Assembly: GCA_021325515.1 (NCBI GenBank)
Contig: JAJPHC010000028.1
Coordinates: forward strand, 1-64,000
Direction of reading: 5' to 3'
From: Acidobacteriota bacterium
Lineage (GTDB): Bacteria > Acidobacteriota > Thermoanaerobaculia > Gp7-AA8
Length of the DNA: 64,000 nucleotides
The notes beneath the pieces are model-generated. The model worked only from the letters and a program-made list of their open reading frames with translations, had not been told where the DNA came from and searched no databases. Shown one piece after another: positions 50,225 through 58,497 of this stretch. The number at the start of each line of letters is the position of its first letter. Position 1 is the stretch's first letter. A program made the translations under genes and the position numbers.

Positions 50225-50896
50225 CTAACGCTTCGCGGTTACCACGATCATCAGCGCGCGCTGGCTGTTCGCCACCTTCGTCGCGCCGAGGATCACCGTC
50301 TGATTCAGCTTGAGGTTCATCGACATCTTGAGAACCTGCGTCAGCTGATCGCCCGCGACCTTCGACAGCTTGAAGTCGTTGATGCGCAGTGTATCGGTCG
50401 CCGGATCGAACTCCCCGATGCGGAACTCCGCCTTGTAGCTCGGCAGAGTCAGAATTCCGGGATCGCCTTCGCGGCCCTGCATGTCGGCAGATCCAAGATT
50501 CTCGACGCTGTTGAAGCGCAGCAGCGCGAGCTTTCCGGCGATGTCCTTCAGCTCGTCGGGCACTTTGCCCGCGCCGTCGCGCGAGGCGCCGACGAGGCGT
50601 ACGTCGAGGTGGAACGTCTGCGGTGCGGTGTCGAACTTCGCGAGTGCCGCGGCGATGTCCTTCAGATTCTCTGCGCGATCGGTGATGACGAGCGCGTTGG
50701 AGCCGGCCTGAATCGAGATCGATCCATCCGCGCTGAGTAGAGGCTTGATGACGGCCGTCGCCTTGTCCGCCTCCTTGTACTTGAACTGGAACGTGCGGAC
50801 GGTCAGCGATTTTTCGCCATCGCGCGGCTCGGCAATCGCGCCACCGCAGAGGACAAGAAGAGCAACGAACGTAAGTGCAATGCGTTTGAAATTCAT
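50225..50896 (-). CDS. exported secretin-N-domain-like protein
   Basis: A 223-residue exported protein (signal MNFKRIALTFVALLVLCGGAIA). VRTFQFKYKEADKATAVIKPLLSADGSISIQ and ALVITDRAENLKDIAAALAKFDT match the N1-type (NolW-like) domain of secretins. The C-terminal half (LDVRLVGASRDG ... LNQTVILGATK) resembles the start of a secretin barrel but is too short to form one. Its start overlaps the stop of the anti-sigma gene by four bases, so it is the third gene of a sigma operon. Confidence 0.8.
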   Translation of the reverse strand: MNFKRIALTFVALLVLCGGAIAEPRDGEKSLTVRTFQFKYKEADKATAVIKPLLSADGSISIQAGSNALVITDRAENLKDIAAALAKFDTAPQTFHLDVRLVGASRDGAGKVPDELKDIAGKLALLRFNSVENLGSADMQGREGDPGILTLPSYKAEFRIGEFDPATDTLRINDFKLSKVAGDQLTQVLKMSMNLKLNQTVILGATKVANSQRALMIVVTAKR

Positions 50897-51405
50897 AAAT
50901 TCGCCGGAAGCTTCTCGTCGATGATCATGACGATCTGCGCATCATTCGCGCCTGCCGCCGGCATCTCGACGATGGTTGCTGAGTCGGAGTCGTATTTCTC
51001 GATCACGGGCTTGCTCGCGGCCGGAACGACGGCCGCCAGGTGATGCTGAATCACGGGATGAACCGCCGGCGCCACCGGAGCCATGCTGCGCTCCCACATC
51101 AGCGCGCCGCCGGTGATCCCGGCCATGAGCGTCGCGGCGACGGCAAGCCGGCGCGGCCAGCTGATGACGCGATGCGTGGTCTTCTCGGTCGCGCGGAGGC
51201 GAACCTCGCGCATCACGTCGCCGACGAATGCATCGACGCCGCCCGGCGGAATGAGCTCACCGCCGCCGATCGCGCGGAACATGATGTCCGGGTCGATCGA
51301 GGCAGCGTAGTCGAGACAGGCGTCGCAGGCGCGGACGTGCTCGAGGATCGACGGGATCTCCGTCGCCGGCTCGAAGTTCGCGCGGAATTGAGTGCAGTTG
51401 ATCAT
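50893..51405 (-). CDS. probable anti-sigma factor (zinc-finger type)
   Basis: A 170-residue protein with an N-terminal H-x3-C-x2-C motif (EHVRACDACLDY), the zinc-associated anti-sigma signature, a membrane segment (RRLAVAATLMAGITGGALMW) near residue 90 and a periplasmic Ala/Pro-rich tail. Its start overlaps the sigma factor stop by four bases (ATGA), so the two are co-translated and should bind each other. Confidence 0.8.
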   Translation of the reverse strand: MINCTQFRANFEPATEIPSILEHVRACDACLDYAASIDPDIMFRAIGGGELIPPGGVDAFVGDVMREVRLRATEKTTHRVISWPRRLAVAATLMAGITGGALMWERSMAPVAPAVHPVIQHHLAAVVPAASKPVIEKYDSDSATIVEMPAAGANDAQIVMIIDEKLPANL

Positions 51406-52022
51406 CGATCATTTCTCCACAGGCGCGCGTACTCCGGGAAGCGCTTCATCAATTGCTGCTGCATGAGCTTGCGTGCGTTGAACAGATGATTGCGAACCGT
51501 CGACTCGCGGCAGCCGAGGACTTTCGCGATGTCGGCCGAGGCCATGTCGTCCATCTCCCGCATGACGAAGATCGTCTTCTGCTTCGGCGAGAGGACCTGC
51601 GAAACGGCGTTGAAGACCGACTCGATCTCTTTCCGCTGTACGGCAACGCCCTGGTCGGCTTCGGCCGCGGTCCTGACCAGGCGGAGATTCGAGTTCACGG
51701 CATTGTCGCGGGACTGCTTGTTCCGCATGAAGTCGATCGCGACGTTCGTGACCATGCGGTACAGCCAGGTATCGAAGGCGTACTGCGGGTCATACTTTTC
51801 GAGGTTCTCCCACAGCTTGATGAAGACGAGCTGCGAGATGTCCTTCGCATCTTCCGCGTTCCCGATGATGCGGTAGCAAAGCGCGTAAACCTTTGACGTC
51901 TTTCGACGTACGAGCGTCTCGAACGCTTCGGCGTCACCTTCCCGAATCGTCTGCACCAGTTGCCGGTCGTCGGGCTCGACTGCGTCGTTCGTCGGGATCA
52001 TCAGGCGGAGTTCCGCTGCCAT
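51402..52022 (-). CDS. ECF RNA polymerase sigma factor
   Basis: A 206-residue ECF sigma. Region 2 runs from DDRQLVQTIREGDAEAFETLVRR to YRIIGNAEDAKDISQLVFIKLWENL and FDTWLYRMVTNVAIDFMRNK. Region 4 is VFNAVSQVLSPKQKTIFVMREMDDMASADIAKVLGCRESTVRNHLFNARKLM in shorter blocks. ATG 52022 is the first start after the divergent palindrome. Partner genes are an anti-sigma factor and a secretin-like protein, suggesting an envelope stress or secretion signal. Confidence 0.92.
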   Translation of the reverse strand: MAAELRLMIPTNDAVEPDDRQLVQTIREGDAEAFETLVRRKTSKVYALCYRIIGNAEDAKDISQLVFIKLWENLEKYDPQYAFDTWLYRMVTNVAIDFMRNKQSRDNAVNSNLRLVRTAAEADQGVAVQRKEIESVFNAVSQVLSPKQKTIFVMREMDDMASADIAKVLGCRESTVRNHLFNARKLMQQQLMKRFPEYARLWRNDR

Positions 52023-52082
52023 CGTGTCACAAATACGGCAGCCGTCCTCAAAACGTCTAGGGCTGTGGCTGCAATCCCGAGG

Positions 52083-52173
52083 TGTAGGACAGGCGCCCTC
52101 GCCTGTCCATCGAAGCCGGCAGGCGCCCTCGCCTGTCGGCGGGCGGGGACAGGCGAGGGCGCCTGTCCTACAC
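52083..52173. repeat. family B palindrome between ECF sigma and purD
   Basis: GTGTAGGACAGGCGCCCTCG on the left, an internal second CAGGCGCCCTCGCCTGTC copy, and CGAGGGCGCCTGTCCTACAC on the right. It occupies most of the divergent gap. Confidence 0.9.
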
Positions 52174-52178
52174 TCTGC

Positions 52179-52184
52179 TAGAAT
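52179..52184 (+). promoter_or_regulatory. extended -10 of purD
   Basis: TGCTAGAAT (TGn plus TAGAAT) ends ten bases before the purD ATG. The -35 region is within the palindrome and shows no consensus. No Shine-Dalgarno precedes the ATG. Confidence 0.45.
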
Positions 52185-52194
52185 CGCCGGATAC

Positions 52195-53502
52195 ATGCGG
52201 GTTCTTGTTGTGGGTCAGGGGGGGCGCGAGCATGCGATCTGCTGGAAGCTCAGGCAGTCGCCGCTCGTCAAAGAGATCTACGCCGCTCCCGGCAATGCCG
52301 GCATCGCTCAGGTCGCTGACTGCGTCGACATCGGTATCGCTGACATCATCGAGCTGGCCGATTTCGCTGACAGCCTGAAGATCGACCTCACGATCGTCGG
52401 GCCGGAGCTCCCGCTCACCCTCGGCATCGTCGACGAGTTTCAGAAACGCGGCCTTCCCATCTTCGGGCCGACCCGTCTGGCCGCTGAGCTCGAAGGCTCC
52501 AAGGTCTTCTCCAAAGAGTTCATGCGGAAGTACAACATCCCGACCGCGGAAGCGACCGCGTGCAACTCGCCGGACGAAGCGCGCGATGCGTTGAAGAAAA
52601 CGAAATTCCCCGCCGTCCTCAAGATCGATGGTCTCGCAGCCGGCAAAGGCGTGGTCATCGTCAATTCCGTCGACGAAGCGGATGCGTATCTCCGTCTCGT
52701 TTTCGAAGACAAGAAGTTCGGCAACGCCGCCTCGCGCATCCTCGTCGAGGAGTACCTGACCGGAGAAGAAGTCTCGTTCCTCGCGATCTCCGACGGCAAG
52801 CGCTGCATCCCGCTGGCGCCGGCGAAGGACTACAAGAAAGCGTTCGATCACGACGAAGGTCCGAACACCGGAGGCATGGGCTCGCATTCACCGGCGGTCG
52901 TCATCAGCGGCGAGACGGCCGCGGAAGTCATGAAGACGATCATGATTCCGACGATCAACGGGATGGCGGAGGAAGGACGAACGTACACCGGCGTCCTCTA
53001 TGCCGGCCTGATGCTGACGCAGAACGGCCCGAAGGTGCTCGAGTACAACTGCCGCTTCGGCGATCCCGAGACGCAGGTGCAGATGATGCGCCTCGAAGAC
53101 GACCTCGCCGAGGTCTGTCTCAAAGTCGCGCGCGGAAACCTCGGCGATACGACGAAGCTGTCGTGGAAGAAGGAAGCAGCGGCGTGCATCGTCACGTGTG
53201 TCGACGGATACCCCGAGGACTACATGAAGGGGCAGGAAGTCGCGCTGGATCCGATCGATGACGATTCGGTCATCGTCTTCCACGCCGGCATCTCGAAGAA
53301 GGATTCGAAATACATCGTCTGCGGCGGCCGTGTCGCGAATGTGTGCGCGCGCGCTGCAACTCTCACGGAAGCGCTGAGCCACGCCTACAACGCGGTCAAC
53401 AAAGTGCGCTACATCGGCGCGCGTTATCGCACCGACATCGGTCTGCGTGCGCTGCAGCAGAAGCGGGCCGACAGCGGCTCGTTCCCCACCTTCAACGGAT
53501 AG
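52195..53502 (+). CDS. purD: phosphoribosylamine-glycine ligase
   Basis: A 435-residue ATP-grasp enzyme making GAR. MRVLVVGQGGREHAICWKL is the PRA-binding start, IFGPTRLAAELEGSKVFSKEFMRKYNIPTA and FPAVLKIDGLAAGKGVVIV the ATP-grasp core, DHDEGPNTGGMGSHSP the glycine/ATP loop and LEYNCRFGDPETQ the Mg site. purE follows 48 bases downstream with its own -10 box. Confidence 0.97.
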   Translation: MRVLVVGQGGREHAICWKLRQSPLVKEIYAAPGNAGIAQVADCVDIGIADIIELADFADSLKIDLTIVGPELPLTLGIVDEFQKRGLPIFGPTRLAAELEGSKVFSKEFMRKYNIPTAEATACNSPDEARDALKKTKFPAVLKIDGLAAGKGVVIVNSVDEADAYLRLVFEDKKFGNAASRILVEEYLTGEEVSFLAISDGKRCIPLAPAKDYKKAFDHDEGPNTGGMGSHSPAVVISGETAAEVMKTIMIPTINGMAEEGRTYTGVLYAGLMLTQNGPKVLEYNCRFGDPETQVQMMRLEDDLAEVCLKVARGNLGDTTKLSWKKEAAACIVTCVDGYPEDYMKGQEVALDPIDDDSVIVFHAGISKKDSKYIVCGGRVANVCARAATLTEALSHAYNAVNKVRYIGARYRTDIGLRALQQKRADSGSFPTFNG

Positions 53503-53536
53503 CACGCCGTCCATCCGTCCCGTCCGTCCCATCCAT

Positions 53537-53542
53537 TACAAT
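53537..53542 (+). promoter_or_regulatory. -10 box of purE
   Basis: TACAAT ends eight bases before ATG 53551 (CCGCGCGC between). This resembles the fabH arrangement, where ACGCGCGC separates the -10 from the ATG. Confidence 0.4.
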
Positions 53543-53550
53543 CCGCGCGC

Positions 53551-54051
53551 ATGACGAAACCTTGGGTATTGATCATCATGGGTTCCGACTCCGACGCCGA
53601 GACGATGTCTCAGGCCGCCGCTGCGCTCGATGAAGCCGGCGTTCCTTACAGCATGACGGTCGCATCCGCGCACCGGTCGCCGGAGCGGACGAAGCAGATC
53701 ATCAACGACTCGGAGCGCGACGGCTGCCAGGTGTTCATCGCCGGCGCAGGAATGGCTGCACATCTTCCGGGCGTCGTCGCTTCGCTGACGACGAAGCCGG
53801 TCATCGGCGTGCCGCTCTCCGGCAGCGCGCTGCAGGGCGTCGATGCGCTGTACGCGGTGGTGCAGATGCCGCCGGGCATTCCTGTTGCGACGGTCGCCAT
53901 CGGCGGCGCGCGCAATGCGGGCGTGCTCGCCGCGCAGATCCTCGCGACCTCCGATGCAGCGCTCGCCGAGCGGCTGAAGCAGCAGCGGGTCTCGATGGCC
54001 GAAGCGGTTGCGCAGAAGTCGAAGAAAGTGGAGAGATCGACGCGGACGTAG
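53551..54051 (+). CDS. purE: 5-(carboxyamino)imidazole ribonucleotide mutase
   Basis: A 166-residue class I PurE. VLIIMGSDSDAETMSQAAAALDEAGVPY, VASAHRSPERTKQI (substrate His-Arg), FIAGAGMAAHLPGVVASLT and PLSGSALQGVDALYAVVQMPPGIPVATVAIGGARNAG in pieces are near-consensus. The class I sequence implies a PurK partner, which is not in the window. Confidence 0.97.
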   Translation: MTKPWVLIIMGSDSDAETMSQAAAALDEAGVPYSMTVASAHRSPERTKQIINDSERDGCQVFIAGAGMAAHLPGVVASLTTKPVIGVPLSGSALQGVDALYAVVQMPPGIPVATVAIGGARNAGVLAAQILATSDAALAERLKQQRVSMAEAVAQKSKKVERSTRT

Positions 54052-54057
54052 CCTCTC

Positions 54058-54969
54058 ATGCACCACCACCATCACGAATCGCAGCCGCACGGGGTCACAC
54101 GCAAACTCGTTGCGGCTTCGATCGCCACGATGGTGTTCGTGCTGCTGGAGCTCGGCGCGGGCATCCGCTCGAATTCGCTCTCGCTCATCGGCGACTCGCT
54201 GCACAACTTCACCGACACGCTTGCGCTCGTGATCGCGCTGGCCGCCGTGAAGCTGGAGCGGAAGCCGCCGACGAGCTCGCGCTCGTTCGGCTATCAACGC
54301 GCCGGCATCCTCGCGGCGTTCGTCAACTCCGGCGTCCTCGTCGCCTTCACGATCTACATCTTCGTCGAGGCGGCGCAGCGATTCCGCGTTCCGCACGCCG
54401 TCGACAGCCACGTCATGATGATCACAGCGGCCGCCGCGGTGCTGCTCAACGGAACGATCACGCTGTCGCTGCGGCGTGAGGGGAAGTCCGACGTCAACAT
54501 CCGCAGCGCGGTGCTGCACATGTTCGGCGACGCGCTGTCGAGCGCGGGCATCATCATCGCCGCGATCATGATCCGCACGACCGGCTCGACGCTGTGGGAT
54601 CCGGCGATGTCGATCGCAATCGGCGTTCTCATCCTCTGGTCGAGCTGGGGCATCTTCCGCGAGGCTGCGAATCTGCTGCTCGAAGGAACACCGGAGGGCA
54701 TCGACCCCGACGAAGTGTCACGGCAGCTCGCAGCGATCGAGGGAATCGCCGGCGTGCATCATCTGCACATCTGGGCGATCGGGCCGGCACGCCCGGCGCT
54801 CTCCTGCCATCTCATGGTCGGCGACGTGCCGCTGCGAACGACGTCGGCGATGCTGGCCAGCGTGAACGAGATGCTCCATCGCGACTTCGGAATCGTGCAC
54901 GCGACGGTGCAGTTCGAGTTCGCCGGCTGCTCAGAAGACGACCCGTACTGCCTCCCCTACAGCGACTGA
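54058..54969 (+). CDS. cation diffusion facilitator transporter
   Basis: A 303-residue CDF-family metal exporter, probably for zinc, cobalt or cadmium. Six membrane helices span residues 15-205; metal ligands are SLIGDSLHNFTDTLAL on helix 2 (H-x3-D) and VLHMFGDALSSAGI on helix 5 (H-x3-D). The N-terminus MHHHHHESQPH is a natural His cluster. The C-terminal domain (VSRQLAAIEGIAGVHHLHIWAI) is the ferredoxin-like dimer domain. It begins six bases after the purE stop. Confidence 0.93.
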   Translation: MHHHHHESQPHGVTRKLVAASIATMVFVLLELGAGIRSNSLSLIGDSLHNFTDTLALVIALAAVKLERKPPTSSRSFGYQRAGILAAFVNSGVLVAFTIYIFVEAAQRFRVPHAVDSHVMMITAAAAVLLNGTITLSLRREGKSDVNIRSAVLHMFGDALSSAGIIIAAIMIRTTGSTLWDPAMSIAIGVLILWSSWGIFREAANLLLEGTPEGIDPDEVSRQLAAIEGIAGVHHLHIWAIGPARPALSCHLMVGDVPLRTTSAMLASVNEMLHRDFGIVHATVQFEFAGCSEDDPYCLPYSD

Positions 54970-55003
54970 CCGGATCCACCCATCCGTCCCATCGTCCCAC
55001 CTC

Positions 55004-56650
55004 TCACTTCACCCGATAAGAATCGGGATAGGTGAAGGTCACGACCACATGCATCACGCCGTAGGGCACGGTCATCGCCAGGCTCGGCGCAACGGCATAC
55101 AGCGGACGCAGGTCGATCGGATTGCCGATGATGAGACCACCGCTCGTGGCGCAGTAGTCGCCGCGGTTGATTCCTTCCAGCGGCCGCCGCGTGCGCATCG
55201 AGGGATACAGCTTCGACGTCTCATCGCGGATCGCGCCGACGGGCCGCTGCGCATACACCTTCTGCATCGACGCCACGACGAGATCTTCCTTCACCACGCG
55301 CGCCTTGTCGTCGTACGCGAACGCGACATTCGCCTGCCACTCCATCTTCGGCAGACCCTCGACGGTGTAGCCGTCGTAGCCGCCTTTGATCGTCGCTGTC
55401 GTCAGGGCATCCGCGTTCCAGACATAGTCCGCATTGATCGTGATCAGATGATTGCAGCCCGCGAAGTTCTGATAGTCGACCTGCTGATGCGTGATGTGCG
55501 ATGAGGCATCGAACGTATACCGCACCGTGTACTTCTGTCCCTCGATGATGAGGTCTTCGCGATCGAGCAGCCAGGCATCGCCGGCTTTGTGCGCCGCGTA
55601 CTGCAGAACTTCTCCCGTACCGGTGGCGAGCACGTGATCGAGGTAGTCCGGCCCCTGCACGAACTTCACATCGGGACGCCCCTGAATGATCTCGCCGTTG
55701 TACGTCCACCCCTCCGCCTTGCGCGCATCCTGAATCGCCTTCTGCTTCGCCGGCGAATAGCGCAGCGACTCGAGCAGCGTGCCGGGGAACAGACACGGCA
55801 GCGATTCGTTCCCTTTGAATCGCTCGTCGGAAAAGTACATCGCGCGCGTAACCGACGCCCCATCGGTGCAGGGCATCGCGCTCCAGAGCGGTGAGGTCGC
55901 GGGATACGGTCCATGCCAGCAGCGCGGACACCATCCGCCTCCGATCGGCAGACGAAGCCCGCAGAACGGACAGACGATCTTCGTCTTCATATCCTCGATC
56001 TCGCTGTCGAGCGAGAAGACGCGTTGGTCGACGGCGGTCTTCAACTCCGGATCGGTCTCGAGCTCGGAATAGCGATGAAAGCGTTCCACGGCCTTCGCGA
56101 GCTCGCCCTGTTTCTCGTAGATCACGGCCTGGTTGTAGACGGCGGCAGGATCCGAGGGCCGCTGCTGCTCCGCCTGCTGTTCCAGCTTCAACGCTGATTC
56201 GAGCTCGCCCTTGCTGTAGAGAAAGCGAGCGCGATTGAAGAGGTCCGCGTAGTCCTCGTCCGCTTTGTGCTTCTTCTGCAACTCGCGCTGAAACTCGAGC
56301 TCGAGTTGCAGCTTGGAGATCAGCGCCTTCTCCGCTCCATTCGGATAGAGCTGCACGTACCGATCGACCTTCTGCTGCGCCTCGGACCACCGGCCTGCTT
56401 TCGCCAGCAGCACCGCCATGTCGTACAGAACGCCGGGATTGTCGGGCTGCAGCGCCTGCGCCTTCGCGAACTGTTCGTACGCCGCGGTGTAGTCGTTCAT
56501 GTCCGCGAACTTGCGGCCGAAGAAGACGGCCTTGGCGAAATCGTCGTTCGTGTTCGCGGGCGCCGGCGCTTCCTGGGCTCTTAGTGGCAACAGGCAGCAG
56601 GCAACAAACAGCAGAAGGAAAACGAGGCTCGAGGCTCGCGCAGATCGCAT
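55004..56650 (-). CDS. exported TPR protein with zinc ribbon
   Basis: A 548-residue exported protein. TPRs occupy residues 25-200 (NDYTAAYEQFAKAQALQPDN, KGELESALKLEQQAEQQRPS, QGELAKAVERFHRYSELETD). A zinc ribbon IVCPFCGLRLPIGGGWCPRCWHG follows near 225. The C-terminal 280 residues, including FVQGPDYLDHVLATGTGEVLQ and YTFDASSHITHQQVDYQ, look like a beta-rich binding domain. ATG 56650 is used because the signal peptide (MRSARASSLVFLLLFVACC) starts there; its hydrophobic core is encoded by a palindromic repeat arm. It follows another exported gene on the same strand. Confidence 0.75.
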   Translation of the reverse strand: MRSARASSLVFLLLFVACCLLPLRAQEAPAPANTNDDFAKAVFFGRKFADMNDYTAAYEQFAKAQALQPDNPGVLYDMAVLLAKAGRWSEAQQKVDRYVQLYPNGAEKALISKLQLELEFQRELQKKHKADEDYADLFNRARFLYSKGELESALKLEQQAEQQRPSDPAAVYNQAVIYEKQGELAKAVERFHRYSELETDPELKTAVDQRVFSLDSEIEDMKTKIVCPFCGLRLPIGGGWCPRCWHGPYPATSPLWSAMPCTDGASVTRAMYFSDERFKGNESLPCLFPGTLLESLRYSPAKQKAIQDARKAEGWTYNGEIIQGRPDVKFVQGPDYLDHVLATGTGEVLQYAAHKAGDAWLLDREDLIIEGQKYTVRYTFDASSHITHQQVDYQNFAGCNHLITINADYVWNADALTTATIKGGYDGYTVEGLPKMEWQANVAFAYDDKARVVKEDLVVASMQKVYAQRPVGAIRDETSKLYPSMRTRRPLEGINRGDYCATSGGLIIGNPIDLRPLYAVAPSLAMTVPYGVMHVVVTFTYPDSYRVK

Positions 56651-56684
56651 CCTGTTGCCTGTTGTCTTTCGACCGTTGCCTGTC
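56586..56684. repeat. family I palindrome (GGCAACAGGCA) overlapping a gene start
   Basis: The left arm GGCAACAGGCAGCAGGCAAC (56586 onward, then AAACAGCAG) pairs with CCTGTTGCCTGTTGTC (56651) and GTTGCCTGTC (56675). The start codon of the TPR gene is at the right-arm boundary, and the left arm encodes the hydrophobic VACCLLPL of its signal peptide. Confidence 0.8.
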
Positions 56685-57927
56685 ATTGCAGAAACCCATC
56701 GATCACCGTGGAGAGCCACAACTGCTGCTCTTCCGTCGGCTGGCTGCGTGCGAGAAGGAAGTAGAGCGCGCGGCGGCGATCCTTGTCGTCGGCCTGCCGG
56801 TCGCGCAGCAGCTTCTCCGGATCTTCAGGCGCCCCCTCGACGATCACCTCCGTCGCTTCCTTCGGCGCCCAGTGCGGCGCGATGTCGCTGCCGAAGAGCT
56901 TCGTCGCGAATGCGATGCGCTCGGCCTCACTCTTCGCTGCACCTGCGCCCGCCGCAAGGCGGCTGCGCGTTCCCGCGCCGACGATCAGCGCCCGCAGGTT
57001 CGACAGCAACTGCGTCCGCTGCAGACACGCTTCGAAGATTTTCGACTTCACATTCTCGTCGTTGATGGACGACGCGGCCTTCAGCACGTTCTGGATGCGC
57101 TGCGTCTCGTAGGCGATGAAGTTGTCCGCCGCTTCTTCCGCGGTGGTGTCCGGCTCGGCCGGTGCGGGCTCCGCCACCGGCTCGCTCTTCGGCGGCGCCT
57201 CGACGGTGACCGTCGGCAACTCCGCCGCCGCAGGATTGGCCGCAGGCGGCGGCGCGGGATTCGTCGCTGCGACCGCGGGCGTCTGCGTGCCCGCGGGAAG
57301 AGCGACATCGACGAGCGGCAGATCGATCGACGTGACGACCGGCTTCGACGTGTCGATCGCCTTCGTCTGCCGCAGATCCGTCGCCGCAGGCGGCGCGGTG
57401 ACCGGCGCACTCTGCGGCGGCGGCAGAACGCGCGGGCCGCCGATGACCGGATTCGGTACGGGCGGCGTGTACAGACTGCGCACGAGCTCCGCGTCGCTCA
57501 TCAGTCCCGTATCGATGAGCCGCTCGCGCACGCGCTGACGCACTTCCTCGTACGTTCGCAGTTGCGCGATCCGCTGCGCATCGGTGAGAAAGGTCGGCGA
57601 CGAACGTTCGATGCTCCCGTCACAATGACAGGGACCGAAGCGGTCCGCGTCGTAGTTGTTGTCGTTCACGACGCGCTTCATGTGATCGACGATCGCGAGA
57701 TTGCGCCTCATCGCCGCTTCGCGCGCGCGATCGCAGGAAGCCTGCGACGCGAACTGGTTCACACCCCACACCTCGACGAAGCCTCGCGTGTCGGGGCGGT
57801 AGAGCGCCTGGTGAAAGTGGTACAGCTCACATGCATGAGCCGCGGGGGACGTGGGAGGCGGGCAGGTGAGCAGTTGCGCTGCCGCCGGCACTGCGGCCGC
57901 TATCAGTATCAGGATCGACGATCTCAT
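56683..57927 (-). CDS. exported proline-rich protein of unknown function
   Basis: A 414-residue exported protein (signal MRSSILILIAAAVPAAAQ). The N-terminal part has several Cys (LLTCPPPTSPAAHACELYHFHQ, ASCDRAREAAM, FGPCHCDGS) and SPOR-like pieces (DTRGFVEVWGVNQFASQASCDRAR). A Pro/Ala-rich linker spans about 165-240. The C-terminal helical part (EEAADNFIAYETQRIQNVLKAASSINDENVKSKIF split in blocks) is unassigned. A TATAAT lies 21 bases before the ATG. It may be an envelope protein working with the downstream TPR protein. Confidence 0.6.
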   Translation of the reverse strand: MRSSILILIAAAVPAAAQLLTCPPPTSPAAHACELYHFHQALYRPDTRGFVEVWGVNQFASQASCDRAREAAMRRNLAIVDHMKRVVNDNNYDADRFGPCHCDGSIERSSPTFLTDAQRIAQLRTYEEVRQRVRERLIDTGLMSDAELVRSLYTPPVPNPVIGGPRVLPPPQSAPVTAPPAATDLRQTKAIDTSKPVVTSIDLPLVDVALPAGTQTPAVAATNPAPPPAANPAAAELPTVTVEAPPKSEPVAEPAPAEPDTTAEEAADNFIAYETQRIQNVLKAASSINDENVKSKIFEACLQRTQLLSNLRALIVGAGTRSRLAAGAGAAKSEAERIAFATKLFGSDIAPHWAPKEATEVIVEGAPEDPEKLLRDRQADDKDRRRALYFLLARSQPTEEQQLWLSTVIDGFLQ

Positions 57928-58023
57928 GCCGTTGAACGAAGCGAGGCGATTATACGACGCCGATTCAACGTTTCCCGCCTCTCCTCGTACTCGATACAAC
58001 GACATGAGAAAGGGCAAACAATC

Positions 58024-58488
58024 ATGAGCAAACGCAATCTGATCATCACTGCCATCGTGGCCGTGCTCACCCTGGCAGCCGTTCCATTCGTCTACGCACA
58101 GCATGAGCACGGAATGCACGCCGGCATGCACGCCGGTCCGTTCGCCGACCTCGGCTTCGGCCACCTGCAGCACGCGAAGGAATACCTCGGTCTCTCCGAC
58201 GCGCAGGTCGATCAACTGAAGTCAATCGCCGCCGATCTCCGCCAGCAGAACGCGCCGTATCGCAAGCAGATCCACGGCGGACTCCTGCAGATCGCACAGA
58301 CGCTCGTCAGCAATCCGAACGACACGGGCGCCGCGCAGTTGCTGATCGACCAGCAGGACGCAGCGGAAAAGGCGATGAAGACGAATGCATTGAACGCGGC
58401 GTCGAAGGCGCTCAACATCCTGACGCCCGATCAGCGCGCCAAGGTCGCCGACTTCATCGCGAAACGCGCCGCGATGCACCAGCAGTAA
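58024..58488 (+). CDS. Spy/CpxP-like periplasmic protein
   Basis: A 154-residue exported protein (signal ending FVYAQ). The N-terminus is His-rich (HEHGMHAGMHAG). LGLSDAQVDQLKSIAADLRQQNAPYRKQ and LNILTPDQRAKVADFIAKR carry the two LTxxQ-like motifs of the Spy/CpxP family, which are metal-sensing or chaperone-like periplasmic proteins. It precedes an ECF sigma gene on the same strand, suggesting it is a regulated partner. Confidence 0.85.
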   Translation: MSKRNLIITAIVAVLTLAAVPFVYAQHEHGMHAGMHAGPFADLGFGHLQHAKEYLGLSDAQVDQLKSIAADLRQQNAPYRKQIHGGLLQIAQTLVSNPNDTGAAQLLIDQQDAAEKAMKTNALNAASKALNILTPDQRAKVADFIAKRAAMHQQ

Positions 58489-58497
58489 AGGGCGGCG

